DNA of 64,000 nucleotides from Piliocolobus tephrosceles (Eukaryota > Chordata > Mammalia > Primates > Cercopithecidae). A model generated the notes under the pieces. The model was not told where the DNA came from. It made no database searches and saw nothing but the letters and a program-made list of their open reading frames with translations. Location of the stretch: positions 106,579,783-106,643,782 of the forward strand of contig NC_045448.1 in the NCBI RefSeq assembly GCF_002776525.5, given 5' to 3'. Shown in pieces: positions 34,334 to 46,040 of the stretch. Positions within the stretch are counted from its first letter, which is position 1. Each line of letters opens with the position of its first letter. The position numbers were made by a program, and so were the translations under genes.

Positions 34334-34782
34334 TGTATTAGGGTTCTCTTAGAGGGACAGAACTATTAGGATAAATATATAAAGGGGAGTTTATTAAGTG
34401 TTAATTTACACGATCACAAGGTCCCACAATAGACTGCAGGCTGAGGAGCAAGGAGAACCAGTCTGAGTCCCAAAACTGAAGAACTTAGAGTCCAACATTT
34501 GAGGGCGAGAACCATCCAGCACAGGAGAACTCAGACACAGGCTTGGAAGCTAGGCTTGGAAGCTGGGCCGGTCTCTCTTTTCATGTTTTCCTGCCTGCTT
34601 TATATTTGCTGGAAGCCGATTAGATTGTGCCCACCAGATTAAGGGTGGGATCTGCCTTCTCCAGCCCACTGACTCAGATGTTAATCTCTTTTTGGCAACA
34701 CCCACACAAACACACCCAGGATTAATACTTTGTATCATATCCTTCAATCTAATCAAGTTGACACTCAGTATTAACCATCACA
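34334..34782 (-). mobile_element. LTR-type interspersed repeat, antisense
   Basis: Starts TGTATTAGGGTTCTCTTAGAGGGACAG and ends AATCAAGTTGACACTCAG...TTAACCATCACA, with CACACCCAGGATTAATAC inside. This is the antisense form of a common repeat beginning with a 'taattttatgtgtcaacttgac' motif and ending 'tggagaaccctgactaatac'. Its TG...CA-like ends suggest an LTR. The family name is not certain. Inserted in an L1M 3' UTR. Confidence 0.7.
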
Positions 34783-35329
34783 AGTGGTGTCATTACTAGT
34801 GAGGTGTCACTGTCTCTAGACTCGCTTAGTAAAAGGAAGAAAATGTTTGTGTTTATGTGTATAAATACGTACAGTTTACACAAACATATTCCTATTCTTG
34901 TATCTGTGTATATTACAAACCAGGAGTTACTGATGCCTCCAGTTTTGATAAAAAAAAAAAAACAGTGTTCTGTCTATTCTATTTCTGTCCATTCTCCAAC
35001 AATTAGAAATCTGGCTCCAGTTATCTGTCTACAGTAAGTGTATTGATTTGTTCAATCCTAGAATACAGATAAATTAGTTTCAAAATTGTTAACTGATACG
35101 GCCATAAAAAAATGAATATGGTGTCTGTTTAGGGTTCTTGTTTTTTCTTTAGTCTAAGTGTATATTGTCAAAATACTATATTCTAAATTTACATGGGTTT
35201 TAATGTTCTTCATCTTTCTCTTCATCCTTCTCCCACTCCCACACCCATCTGCATTTTACATTTGAAATGAAGTTTGGTTGATTTGTTTCTATCTGTATTC
35301 CATGCAGGATTTTCACTCTACTTTTTGAA

Positions 35330-36190
35330 TTTTTTAATTACATAATTTTACATATTGATGGGGTATATGTGATAGTTTGATACATGCATAGACTGTGTAA
35401 TGATCAAATCAGAGTGTTTCTCCATCACCTCGAACATTTATCATTTCTTTGTATTAGGAACATTTCCAGTCTTCTCTTCTAGTGACTTTGAAATATACAA
35501 TATATGGTTGCTAACTGTAGTCACTCTGCCCTGCTGTTAAAAATAAAAACTAGGGCTTATTCCTTCTGTCTGTCAATAACTGTGCGCTTGAGCCCATTAG
35601 CCTACCTCTCTTCATCCTCCCTCTCACACCAAAAAACAAATCTTCCCAGCCTCTGCTGTCATTCTACTCTTTATCTTCACAAGATAAACTTTTTTAGCTC
35701 CCTTCTTATAAGTGAGAACATGCAATATTTGCTTTTCAGTGCCTTGCTTATTTCACTTAACCTCCTGTTCCATCTGTTGCTGAAAATAACGATTTTATTC
35801 TTTTTTATGGCCGAATAGTGTTCCATCGTGTTTAATATATACCAGTTTTCTTTGTTCTTCCACCGATGGACACTTACGTTGATTTCATATCTGTGCTATT
35901 GTGAGTAGTGCTGCCGTAAACATGGGGGTGCAGGTGTATCTTTGAAATACTGATTTCTTTTCTTTGGATAAATAGCCAGTCGTAGAATTGCTGGGTCGAC
36001 TCCTATCTCTCACTGTATACAAAAATCAACTCAAAATGGATTAAAGACTTACATCTAAGACCCGAAACTATAAAACTACTTGAAGAAAACATAGAGGAAA
36101 TGTTCCAAGACATTGATGTAGGCTAAGATTTTATGGCTAAGATCTCAAAAGCATAAGCAACAAAAATAAAATATTCCCATTTAGAAAATT
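35330..36190 (-). mobile_element. L1PB/L1MA-type L1 with inverted 5' part (twin-priming structure)
   Basis: 35330-36000 is antisense L1 3' UTR and ORF2 end (GATGGGGTATATGTGATAG, CACCTCGAACATTTATCATTTC, GCCGAATAGTGTTCCATCG, GAATTGCTGGGTCGA). At about 36001 the orientation flips: CACTGTATACAAAAATCAACTC through TAAGATTTTATGGCTAAGATC is sense ORF2 from farther upstream in L1. This is the classic arrangement left by twin priming, with an internal deletion. Confidence 0.72.
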
Positions 36191-36206
36191 TACTTTTGTG
36201 CCATTA

Positions 36207-36501
36207 TTTTTTTTTTTTTTTTGAGACGGAGTCTCGCTGTCACCCAGGCTGGAGTGCAGTGGCCGGATCTCAGCTCACTGCAACCTCTGCCTCCCAGGTT
36301 CACGCCATTCTCCTGCCTCAGCCTCCCGAGTAGCTGGGACTATAGGCGCCCACCACGTCGCCCGGCTAGTTTTTTATATTTTTTAGTTGAGTCGGGGTTT
36401 CACCGTGTTAGCCAAGATGGTCTCGATCTCCTGACCTCGTGATCCGCCCGTCTCGGCCTCCCAAAGTGCTGGGATTACAGGCTTGAGCCACCGTGCACGG
36501 C
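36207..36501 (-). mobile_element. Young AluYR-type Alu (Old World monkey lineage), antisense
   Basis: T run, TTGAGACGGAGTCTCGCTG, GTGCAGTGGCCGGATCTCAGC (the antisense form of the monkey-type GATCCGGCCACTGC) and GGCTTGAGCCACC (antisense CTCAAGCC). TTGTGCCATTATTTTT on both sides (36196 and 36502) is a long perfect target-site duplication. Confidence 0.93.
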
Positions 36502-36518
36502 TTGTGCCATTATTTTTT

Positions 36519-36704
36519 TACCCACTGTCCTACATAGGAACATTTCATTTGTTTCCCGTATTTTGCAATTGCAGACGGTGCTTCAAAGAATAATCTCTTG
36601 TGTATGTATTTTCCTATTTTTTGAAGGTTACACTCAGGGTAAATTCCTACAACTTGAATTGCTCAGTCAAAAGATAAGTGTAGGTATAATTTGTCTTGTT
36701 GAAA
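36519..36704 (-). repeat. L1M fragment, antisense
   Basis: GCAATTGCAGACGGTGCTTCAAAG, GGTAAATTCCTACAACTTGAATTGCTCAGTCAAAAG resembles antisense L1M ORF2-end sequence (gatagattcctagaagtggaattgctgggtcaaa). Confidence 0.6.
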
Positions 36705-36716
36705 GTATATGTTTAG

Positions 36717-37985
36717 ACATGACTAACGGTTATATGAAAAAATGCTCAGCATCGCCAGCCATCGGGAATGCAGATCCAGACAAAGATGCGTTCATCTCAC
36801 ACCTGTTAGAAAGGCTGTCATCGAAAAGACAAAAGACAACAATTATTGACCAAGAATGTGTAGAAAAGTGAACCCTGGTTCACTGTTGGTTTCAATGTAA
36901 ATTAGTACAGCTGTTATGGAAAACAGTGTGGCAGCTCTAAAAAAAAAAATTAAAAATAGAACTGCCATGTGATCCAGCAAATTCATAACTAGGTATATAT
37001 ACAAGAGAAAAGAAATAATTATGTCAAAGAGACATCTGCATTCTCATGTTCATTGAAGCATTATTCACAATGGCCAAGACAGGGAGGAATCAACCTAAGG
37101 GTTCATCAGTGGATGCATGGACAATGAAAATGTGGGGATGTATGTGTGTGTGTCTGTGTGGATTCTTAATAGTATTCCACACATATTTAGTGGAATACCA
37201 TTAAGCCTTAAACATAAGGAAATCCTGTCATTTATGACAACATGGATGAACTTGGAGAACATTAGGTTAAATGTGATAAGCCAAGTACAGAAAGATGAAT
37301 AATGCATGATCTCACTGAAATGGAGAATATAGAAGCAGAGAGTAGAATGGTGGTTACCCAGAGCCTGAGGGTGGGGACCAGGGAGATTTGAGAGATGTTA
37401 GTCAAAAGACACAAAATTTCAGTGAGAAGGTATAAGTTCAGCTTAGCAGTTTTTCGACTTTATGATGGTGCCAAAGCACAATATATGTTGAGTAGAAACA
37501 GTATTTCAGATTTTGAGTTTTGATCTTTCCTGGGCTAGCTGTACAATACTCTCTTGCAGCTTTCAGTCAGCCACACAGTCCAGAGAGTAAACGACTGATA
37601 CTCTACCCTGTACCATGTTACCAGATGACTTTGCCCAACTGTAGGTTAATGTAAGTGTTCTGAGCATGTTTAAGGAGAGACTAGGCTACCTGAAAAGTAA
37701 GTTGGTATGTTAAATACATTTTAGACTTGTGATTATTTTCAACTTATGGATTTATCGGGACGTCACCTCAAATACAAATACAAAGTCAAGAAGCATTTCT
37801 ATTGTATACTTGAAAATTGCTGAGAGAGTAGATTTTGTGTTCTTACCATAAAACATGATAACTATGTGAGGCGATGCATGTAGTAGCTCAATGTAGGCAT
37901 TCTACAATGTGTACATATTTTAAAATACGTTGTACATCATAAATATGTACAGTTTTCACTTGTCAAGTAGGGAAAGGGATAAAAA
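36717..37985 (+). mobile_element. L1MA-type 3' end, sense, split by a Tigger-like element
   Basis: Starts in ORF2 (AAAAAATGCTCAGCATCGCC), continues through GTGTGGCAGCTC, ATTCACAATGGCCAAGAC and GGTGGTTACCCAGAGCCTG. After the insertion the 3' UTR resumes: ATTGTATACTTGAAAATTGC, ACTATGTGAGGCGATGCATG. GTATATGTTTAG (36705-36716) and GTTTATGTTTAG (37986-37997) form the target-site duplication, which bounds the element. Confidence 0.88.
37447..37801 (+). mobile_element. Tigger-type (TcMar) non-autonomous element
   Basis: TTTTTCGACTTTATGATGGTGC at the left, GTTGAGTAGAAACAGTATTTC, CTACCCTGTACCATGTTACCAGATG, TTTGCCCAACTGTAGG and TTATGGATTTATCGGGACGTCACC to the right follow a Tigger-like MER consensus with inverted ends. 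It lies in the middle of the L1MA 3' UTR. Confidence 0.8.
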
Positions 37986-37997
37986 GTTTATGTTTAG

Positions 37998-38454
37998 GAT
38001 AAATTCATGGAAGTGGGGTTGGTGAGTCAAAAGTAAATGCTGACACCGTTTCATTAAGTATTGTCACATTCTCCTTCAAGGTCTGTACCACCTTGCATTC
38101 TCTCATCGGTGAAAAAGAGTACCTATTTCCCACATCCTTTCCAACAGAATGTGTTATTTTTAATTGTTGCTGATCTGATAGGTCAGAAATTTTATCACAG
38201 TGTAGTTTTAGTTTGTCTTTAATTATGAGTAATGTTAACCATCTCCTAGTATTTAAGAGCCATGCTTATATTTGTCTTTTGATGTTGCCTGTGCATGTCT
38301 GTTCTACCCGTTTTTCTGTAGTGCTCTTAATTTTTTCTGATTGTTTTTAAGAGTTCTTTATATATTGGAGATATTAGTCTTATTTTGCAAGTATCTTCTC
38401 CCTGTTCATCAGTAGTCTTGATTTTGAAGAAATGCACTTCTTAATAAGTATGCA
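37998..38454 (-). repeat. Old L1M ORF2 end, antisense
   Basis: GATAAATTCATGGAAGTGG, CCTTGCATTCTCTCATCG, GTGTAGTTTTAGTTTGTC, ACCCGTTTTTCTGTAG and GAGTTCTTTATATATTGGAG follow the antisense ORF2 end. Confidence 0.75.
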
Positions 38455-41068
38455 ATTAGGTTAAATGTAAAAAGATGTAGGAAAACAAGCAAACATTAGT
38501 CTTAAAAATGCTAGAGTGGTTATGTTACTCTCAGACAAAGTAGACTTTAGGACAGGAAATATTATCAGAGATAAAGAAGGACATTTTACAGTTATGAAAG
38601 AGACGGTCCCCCAGGTAGATACAACAATCCCAAATTCTAATATTGGAGCTTTAAAGTACATGAAGAAAAAAAATGAATAAAACTAAGGGAACAAACCCAC
38701 AGTGATTACTGAAGATTTCAGCATTCATCTGTTCATAACTGATAAAATAGATGGAAAATCAGGGTGTAGGTTTGAAGAATACTATTAAGTAACTTGACCT
38801 AATAGGTATTTATTAAATACTACATCCACCAAGATCAGATTATATAGATTATACTGTGTGATTACAGCAAAAATAAGTTAGAAATCGGTAACAATGAAAA
38901 TCCAGATATTTTATAATTGGGAATTAAACCAGAAGCTTTTCAATACTCATGGGTTAAGAAAGAAATCATAAGGGATATTAGAAAATGCTTTGAAGACAAA
39001 AATATAACATATCTTAGTCTGCTTGCGCTAGACTGCCATAACAAAATACCATAAACTGGGTGGCTTAAACAATAGACATTTATTTTCTCACAGTCTGGAA
39101 TCTGGAAGTCTGAAATCAGGGTGCCAGCATAGTCAGTTTACACTGAGATGTGTTTTCCTAGCTTGTAGGTGGCAGCCATTTCACTGTGTAACTCTCATGC
39201 CCTCTGGTGTGCACGTGTGCATGGGGGCTTTCTGGTGTCCTTTTTTGTAAGGATACTAATCCCATTATATTAGCCCCCACCCCTTATAACCTCATTTAAC
39301 CTTAATTGCCTGCTTGTAGATCCTGTGTCTGCATAATAGTCATAGTGGGGATTAGGGCTTCAATATGTTAATTTAGGAAGTGGGGGCGGTTGGGGGGAAT
39401 TCAATTCAATTCATAGAACAACATACCAAGTTTTCTGGAATTTAGCCAAAGCAGTATTTAAATAGACATAGCTTTAAAAGTTTATATCAGATAGAAGAAA
39501 AATTTTTAAATGAGCAATTTACATTTCCAGTTTAAGACATAGAGCATCAACTTCAAGTAGACGAAAATAAAGGATATACTAGAAATCAGTTAAATAGAAA
39601 GTGGAAAAAAACATCAATGTAAACAAAAACTGATTCTTTGAATCTAGCTAGATTGGTTAAGAAAATAAGGCAGACAAAATCAATAATGAAATAGGGGATA
39701 TCACTACAGATCTTATAAATATTCAAAGAATGAGAGAAATTATGAATCCCTTCATTCTCAAAAATTCAGCAATTTAGATGAAGTGGTCAAATACTTGTAA
39801 GATACAGATTATTAAAACTCAGAGAGAATAAGAAAATGAGTTTTTAAATATCTGTTAAAGACATAGAACTTACAATTTTAAACCTTTTCACAAAGAAAAC
39901 TGCAGGCTCATATACCTAAACTGGTAAATTCTATCAGACAACTAGTGAAAAAATACTAGTCTTACATAAACCCTTTTAGAAGAGAGAGGAATAGAATGTC
40001 CTTCCTTACACATTTTATGAGGCGATTATTGCAGGCATTACAAGAAAGCTAGAAGCTACATCTCTTCAAACATATATTCAGAAATCTCTAACAGAATATT
40101 AGCAAATCAAATCCAGAAACGTATAACAAGGTAATGCATCATGACCAAAAGGGGTTTATCTTACGAATGCAAGATTAATATTTGAAAACAATATAATTTT
40201 TCTTAACAATATTTCAAAAACTTTTGTAATTATTTGAATAGATGTAGAAAAAGCCTGTGACAACATTCAGCATCTGTTCAGCACACGAAGAATAGAAAAG
40301 AATGTCTTTAACCTGATAAGGAGTATCTGTGGAAAAGTAACAGTTAACATGATATTAATGGTAAAAGATTGAATGCTTTCTTTCTAAGATTGGGAAAGTG
40401 GCAAGGATGTCCACTTTCATCACTTACATTAAACATTGTACTGGATGTAGTAGTCATTACATTAAGACAAGAAGCAGAGGTAAGAGCCATCAGATTGGAA
40501 AGGAAGAACAAAAAGGATTTTGTCTACAAACCATGTGATTGTGTGGATAGAAAGTCCTAAGGAATATACCAAAAAGTAATACAGTCAATAATCAGAAGTA
40601 ACTGATTTCTTCATAACAAGTACAGAAGTAAAATGTTGTAGACAAATGCCATTTACAATATCATAAATCATTGCATACCTTGGGATAAATTTAACAAAAC
40701 AGTGTTGAGACCTATACACTGAGAACTGTAATATAATAGAGTAATTAAAGAACTCCTAGATATATTGAGAAATGTCCTGCGTTCATGGATTGGAAGATTG
40801 TGAAGATAATTCTCCCCAGATCGGTTTTAGATTAAGCAATTCCAATGGAAATTTCAACAGACAGTTTTTTTTTTTTTTTTTTTTTACAAATTGATAAGCT
40901 GCTTTTCAAGATTAGATGGAAAATGTTAAGCATCTAGAATAGACCAAACAAGTTTTAAAAAGAATAAACAAATTAGAAGATTTAAACTACATGTTTTGAA
41001 GATCCAGTTTAAGACTTCTTGTCCATATGTGCCAGGGTAATTCAGTGACACAAGAATACTCTTTCTCA
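38455..41068 (+). repeat. Old L1M ORF2, sense, left part, split by a MaLR LTR
   Basis: GTGGTTATGTTACTCTCAGAC, GTGATTACTGAAGATTTCAGC, GGGATATTAGAAAATGCTTTG, then after the LTR GCCAAAGCAGTATTTAAATAG, ATGAATCCCTTCATTC, CCAAAAGGGGTTTATC and CATGGATTGGAAGATTG follow ORF2 order. A 22-T run interrupts it near 40867. Continues after the L1P at 44859. Confidence 0.8.
39012..39419 (-). mobile_element. MLT1A-type MaLR LTR, antisense
   Basis: TCTTAGTCTGCTTGCGCTAG, CATAACAAAATACCATAAACTGGG, ACTAATCCCATTATATTAGCCC and GGATTAGGGCTTCAATATG to TTCATAGAAC. AACATA at 39006-39011 and 39420-39425 flanks it, and L1M sequence rejoins across the two copies. Confidence 0.88.
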
Positions 41069-44000
41069 GCAGGAGTTACAATCCTAGTCTCTGATGACAC
41101 AGACTTGAAACCAACAAAGATCAAAAGAGACAAAGAAGGGCATTACATAATGGTAAAGGGATCAATGCAACAAGAAGAGCTAACTGTCCTAAATATATAT
41201 GCACCCAATACAGGAGCACCCAGATTGATAAAGCAAGTTCTTAGAGACCTACAAAGAGACTTAGACTCCCACACAATAACAGTGGGAGACTTTTAACACC
41301 CACTGCTTATATTAGTCAACGAGACAGAAAATTAACAAGGGTATTCAGGACTTGAACTTAGCTCTGGACCAAGCGAACCTAATAGGCATCTGCAGAAATC
41401 TCCACCCCAATCAACAGAATATACATTCTTCTCAGCACCACATCACACTTATTCTAAAATTGACCACATAATTAGAAGTAAAACACTCCTCAGCAATTGC
41501 AAAAGAACAGAAATCGTAACACTTTCTCAGACCACAGTGCAATCAAATTAGAACTCAGGATTAAGAAACTCACTCAAAACCGCACAACTACATGGAAACT
41601 GAACACCCAGCTCCTGAAGGACTACTGGGTGAATAACAAAATGAAGGCAGAAGTAAAGATGTTCTTTGAAACGAATGAGAACAAAGACACAAAGAACCAG
41701 AATCTCCAGGACACATTTAAAGCAGTGTGTAGAGGGAAATTTATAGCACTAAATGCTCACAAGAGAAAGTAGGAAAGATCTAAAATTGACACCATAACAT
41801 CACAATTAAAAGAAGTAGAGAAGCAAAAGCAGACAAATTCAAAATCTAGCAGAAGACAAGAAATAACCAAGATCAGAGCAGAACTGAAGGAGATAGAGAC
41901 ACAAAAAAATCCTTCAAAAAATAAATGAATCCAGGAACTGGGTTTTTGAAAAGATCAACAAAATAGATCACTAGCCAGACTAATAAAGAAGAGAGAAGAA
42001 TCAAATCGATGCAATAAAAAATGATATAGGGGATATCACCACTTATCCCACAGAAATACAAACTACCATCAGAGAATACTATAAACACCTCTACGCAAAT
42101 AAACTAGAAAATCTAGAAGAAATTGATAAATTCCTGGACACATACACCCTCCCAAGTCTAAGGAAGGAATCGAATCCCTGAATAGACCAATAACAACTTC
42201 TGAAATTGAGGCAGTAATAAATAGCCTACCAACCAAAAAAAGTTCAGGACCAGACAGATTCACAGCCAAATTCTACCAGAGATACAAAGAGGAGCTGGTA
42301 CCATTCCTTCTGAAACTATTCCAAACAATAGAAAAAGAGGGAATTCTCCCTAACTCATTTTATGAGGCCAAGCATCATCCTGATCCAAAACCTGCAGACA
42401 CACAACAAAAAAAGAAAATTTCAGGCCAATATCCCTGATGAACATCGATGCGAAAATCCTCAATAAAATACTGGCAAACCAAATCCAGCACCACACCAAA
42501 AGGCTTATACACCACGATCAAGTTGGCTTAATCCCTGGGGTGCAAGGCTGGTTCAACATATGCAAACCAATAAATGTAATCCATCACATAAACAGAACCA
42601 ATGACAAAAACCACATGACTATCTCAATAGATGCAGAAAAGGCCTTCGACAAAATTCAACACCCCTTCATGCTAAAAACTCTCAGTCAACTAGGTATTGA
42701 TGGAACGTATCTTAAACTAATAAGGGCTATTTATGACAGACCCACAGCCGGTATCATACTTAATGGGCAAAAACTAAGCATTCCCTTTGAAAACTGGCAC
42801 AAGACAAGGATGCCTTTTCTCACCACCCCTATTCAACGTAGTATTGGAAGTTCTGGCCAGGGAAATCAGGCAAGAGAAAGAAAGAAAGGGTATTCAGATA
42901 GGAAAGGAGGAAGTCAAATTGTCTCTGTTTGCAGATAACATGATAGTATATTTAGAAAACCCCACCGTCTCAGCCCAAAATCTCCTTAAGCTGATAAGCA
43001 ACTTCAGCAAAGTCTCAGGGTACAAAATCAGTGTACAGAAATCACAAGCGTTCCTATACACCAATAAAAGAGGGCCAAATCATGAGTAACTCTCATTCAT
43101 AATTGCTACAAAGAGAACAGAATGCCTAGGAATCCAACTTACAAGGGATGTAAAGGACCTCTTCAAGGAGAACTACAAACCACTGCTCAATGAAATAAAA
43201 GAGGACACAAACGAATGGAAGAACATTCCATTTTTATGGATAGGAAGAATCAATATCGTGAAAATGGCCATACTGCCCAAAGTAATCTATAGATTCAGTG
43301 CTGTCCCCATCAAGCTACTGTTGACTTTCCTCACACAATTGGAAAAAGCTACTTTAAACTTCATATAGAACCACAAAAGAGCCCATGTAGCCAAGACAAC
43401 TGTAAGCAAAAAGAACAAGGCTGGAGGCATCACACTATCTGAACCTGACTTCAAACTATACTATGAGGCTGCAGTAACCAAAACAGCATGGTACTGGTAC
43501 CAAAACAGATACATAAACCAGTGGAACAGAAGAGAGACCTCAGAAATAACACCACACATCCACAACCATCTGATCTTTTACAAACCTGACAAAAACAAGC
43601 AGTGGAGAAAGGATTCCCTATTTAATAAATGGTGTTGGGAAAACTGGCCAGCCATATGCAGAAAACTGAAACCGGACCCCTTCCTTACACCTTATGCAAA
43701 AATTAACTCAAGATGGATTAAAGAGACTTAAAAGTAAGACCTAAAACCATAAAAATCCTAGAAGAAAACCTAGGCAATACCATTCAGGACATATGCGTGG
43801 GCGAAGACTTCATGTCTAAAACACCAAAAGCAGTGGCAACAAAAGCCAAAATTGACACATGGGATCTAATTAAACTAAAGAGTTTCTGCAGAGCAAAAGA
43901 AACTATCATCAGAGTGAACAGGCAACATACAGAATGGGAGAAAAGTTTTGCAATCTTTTGCAATCTATCTGACAAAGGGCTAATATCCAGAATCTACAAT

Positions 44001-44858
44001 GAATTTAAATTTACAAGAAAAAACCAACCCCATCAAAAAGTGGGCGAAGACTGTAAACAGACACTTCTTAAAAGAAGACATTTATGCAGCCAACAAACAT
44101 GAAAAAAAGCTCATCACTGGTCATTAGAGAAATGCAAATCAAAACCACAATGAGATACCATCTCATGCCCGTTAGAATGTTGATCATTAAAAAGTCAGGA
44201 AACGACAGATGCTGGAGAGGATGTGGAGAAATAGGAACACTTTTACACTGTTGGGGAATGTATATTAGTTCAGCCATTGTGGAAGACAGTGTGGTGATTC
44301 TCCAGGGACCTAGAACTAGAAATACCATTTGACCCAGCAATCCCATTATTGGGTATCTACCCAAAGGGCTATAAATCATTCTATAAAGACACATACACGC
44401 ATGTGTTTATTACAGCACTATTCACAATAGCAAAGACTTGGAGCCAACCGAAATGTCCATCGATGATAGACTGGAAAAAGAAAATGTGGCACATATACAA
44501 CATGGAATACTGTGCAGCCGTAAAAAAGGATGAGTTCATGTCCTTTGCAGGGACGTGGATGAAGCTGGAAGCCATCATTCTTAGCAAACTAACACAAGAA
44601 CAGAAAACCAAACACCACATGTTCTCACTCACAAGTGGGAATTGAACAATGAGAACACATGGACATACAGAGGGGAACATCACACACCGGGGCCTTTAGG
44701 GGGTTGGGCGGCTAGGGGAGGGATAGCATTAGGAGACATACCTAATATAGGTGACAGGTTGATGGGTGCAGCAAACCACCATGGCACGTGTATACCTGTG
44801 TAACAGAACTGCACGTTCTACACAAGTACCCCAGAGCTTAAAGGATAAAAAAAAAAAA
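41069..44858 (+). mobile_element. L1P (L1PA-like), sense, 5'-truncated, 3.8 kb
   Basis: Begins in the ORF2 endonuclease region (GGAGTTACAATCCTAGTCTC), runs through the reverse-transcriptase region (42438-43089) and the C-terminal region, and ends in the 3' UTR (GGTGACAGGTTGATGGGTGC) and an A12 tail. Frames are broken into pieces of at most 166 codons. The RT active-site motif reads FADN instead of FADD (SLFADNMIVYLENP at about 42922-42963). It lies inside an older L1M that resumes at 44859. No clear target-site duplication found. Confidence 0.95.
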
Positions 44859-45094
44859 GTTTTTTTCAACAAAGGATACTAGACCTACTGGATATTTACA
44901 GAGAAAGAAAAAGTGAACTTTAATCTTTTAACTCACACCATCGCCATAATTAACTTAAAATGGACAATAATAAATAGGCTCATATCTAAAAGTTAAAGGT
45001 GTAAAACCTTTAGAACCAATCTTTTCATAGAAATACTTGCAAACTGGACAAAGTTTTAAAATGCCAGAAACACATACTATGAAAGAAAAAATGA

Positions 45095-45395
45095 GGCTGG
45101 GCGCAGTGGTTCACACCTATAATTCTAACACTTCAGGAGCCTACCGTGGGAGGATCACTTGAGACTAGGAGTTTGAAATTAGCCTGGGAAACATAGTGAG
45201 ACCCTGTATCTACAAAAAATAATAATAAATTAGCTAGTTGTGGTGGTGTGTGCCTATACTCCCAGCTACTTGGGAGGATGAGGCCAGAGGGTGGCTTGAG
45301 CCCAGGAGGTCAAGACTGCAGTGACCCATGATTGGACCACTAACTGCACTCCAGCATGGGCGACAGAGTCATACCCTATCTCAAAAAAGAAAAAA
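45095..45395 (+). repeat. AluJ-type, sense
   Basis: GGCTGGGCGCAGTGGTTCACACC through GGGCGACAGAGTCATACCCTATCTC. TCACTTGAGACTAGGAGTTTG is old AluJ-like. Confidence 0.9.
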
Positions 45396-45530
45396 TCATC
45401 ATTTCGACCTCATCAGAATTAAAAACTTAGGCTTTTCAAAAGAAACCATTAATAAAAGGAAAAGGTAAACCAGGACCAGGCTAAAAATATTTGCAGCACA
45501 TAACAGAGAACTCTTAAAACTGAATAATGA

Positions 45531-45822
45531 GGCCGAGCGCAGTAGCTCACGCCTGTAATCCCAGCACTTTGGGAGGCCGAGGTGGGCGGATCACAAGGTC
45601 AGGAGATCGAGACCATGGTGAAACCCCGTCTCTACTAAAATACAAAAAATTAGCCGGGCACGGTGGCAGGCGCCTGTAGTCCCAGCTGCTCGGGAGGCTG
45701 AGGCAGGAGAATGGCGTGAACCCGGGAGGCGGAGCTTGCAGTGAGCCAAGATTGCGCCACTGCACTCCAGCCTGGGCGACAGAGCGAGACTCTGCCTCAA
45801 AAAAACAAACACACACACCAAA
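45531..45822 (+). repeat. AluY-type, sense, with small deletion
   Basis: GGCCGAGCGCAGTAGCTCACG through GCGACAGAGCGAGACTCTGCC. About 19 bases are missing after GATCGAGACCAT. A (CA)n-bearing tail. AAAACTGAATAATGAG on both sides (45516-45531 and 45823-45838) is a perfect duplication. It has the ancestral right arm (GATTGCGCCACTGC). Confidence 0.95.
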
Positions 45823-46040
45823 AAAACTGAATAATGAGACAGACATCCCAGTTAAAAAAACTTTCCACAGACATTTACAAAAGAAGATACCTAATTGTAC
45901 ACCAAGTAAATGGAAAGATGATCAACATTATTCATCATTAGGGAAATGCAAATTAAAACTAAAAATGCATTTATGGGAGAATATATATCATATAGGAGAA
46001 GTCCTATTCATTTCTTTTAAGTTACTGTATATTTAGCTGG

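Larger units (their letters stand above)
32840..35320 (-). repeat. L1ME/L1MC-type 3' UTR, antisense, split by Alu and an LTR-like element
   Basis: CTACCCCTAAATATTTCAGTGG-type motifs, GTCTCTAATGTAGAACAATTG, GATGATTCTTGCCTGGAGCAG, TAGTTGGCATTCTGACTG and CTGCTTCATTTTAGTGGAAG follow the long antisense L1ME 3' UTR. Interrupted by an AluS (33411-33718) and by 34334-34782. GTGTCATTACTAGTGAGG after the latter resumes it. The right end is uncertain. Confidence 0.72.
44859..46040 (+). repeat. Old L1M ORF2, sense, right part, split by two Alus
   Basis: AACAAAGGATACTAGACC, CACACCATCGCCATAATTAAC, then CATCATTTCGACCTCATCAG, AAATATTTGCAGCACATAAC and TTATTCATCATTAGGGAAATGC follow ORF2 3' order, in sense with the left part at 38455-41068. 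Confidence 0.78.

Noticed and set aside
42438..42938. 166-codon reverse-transcriptase-like frame
   Set aside because: Part of a decayed L1 ORF2, not a separate gene; catalytic FADD is changed to FADN and frames are broken.
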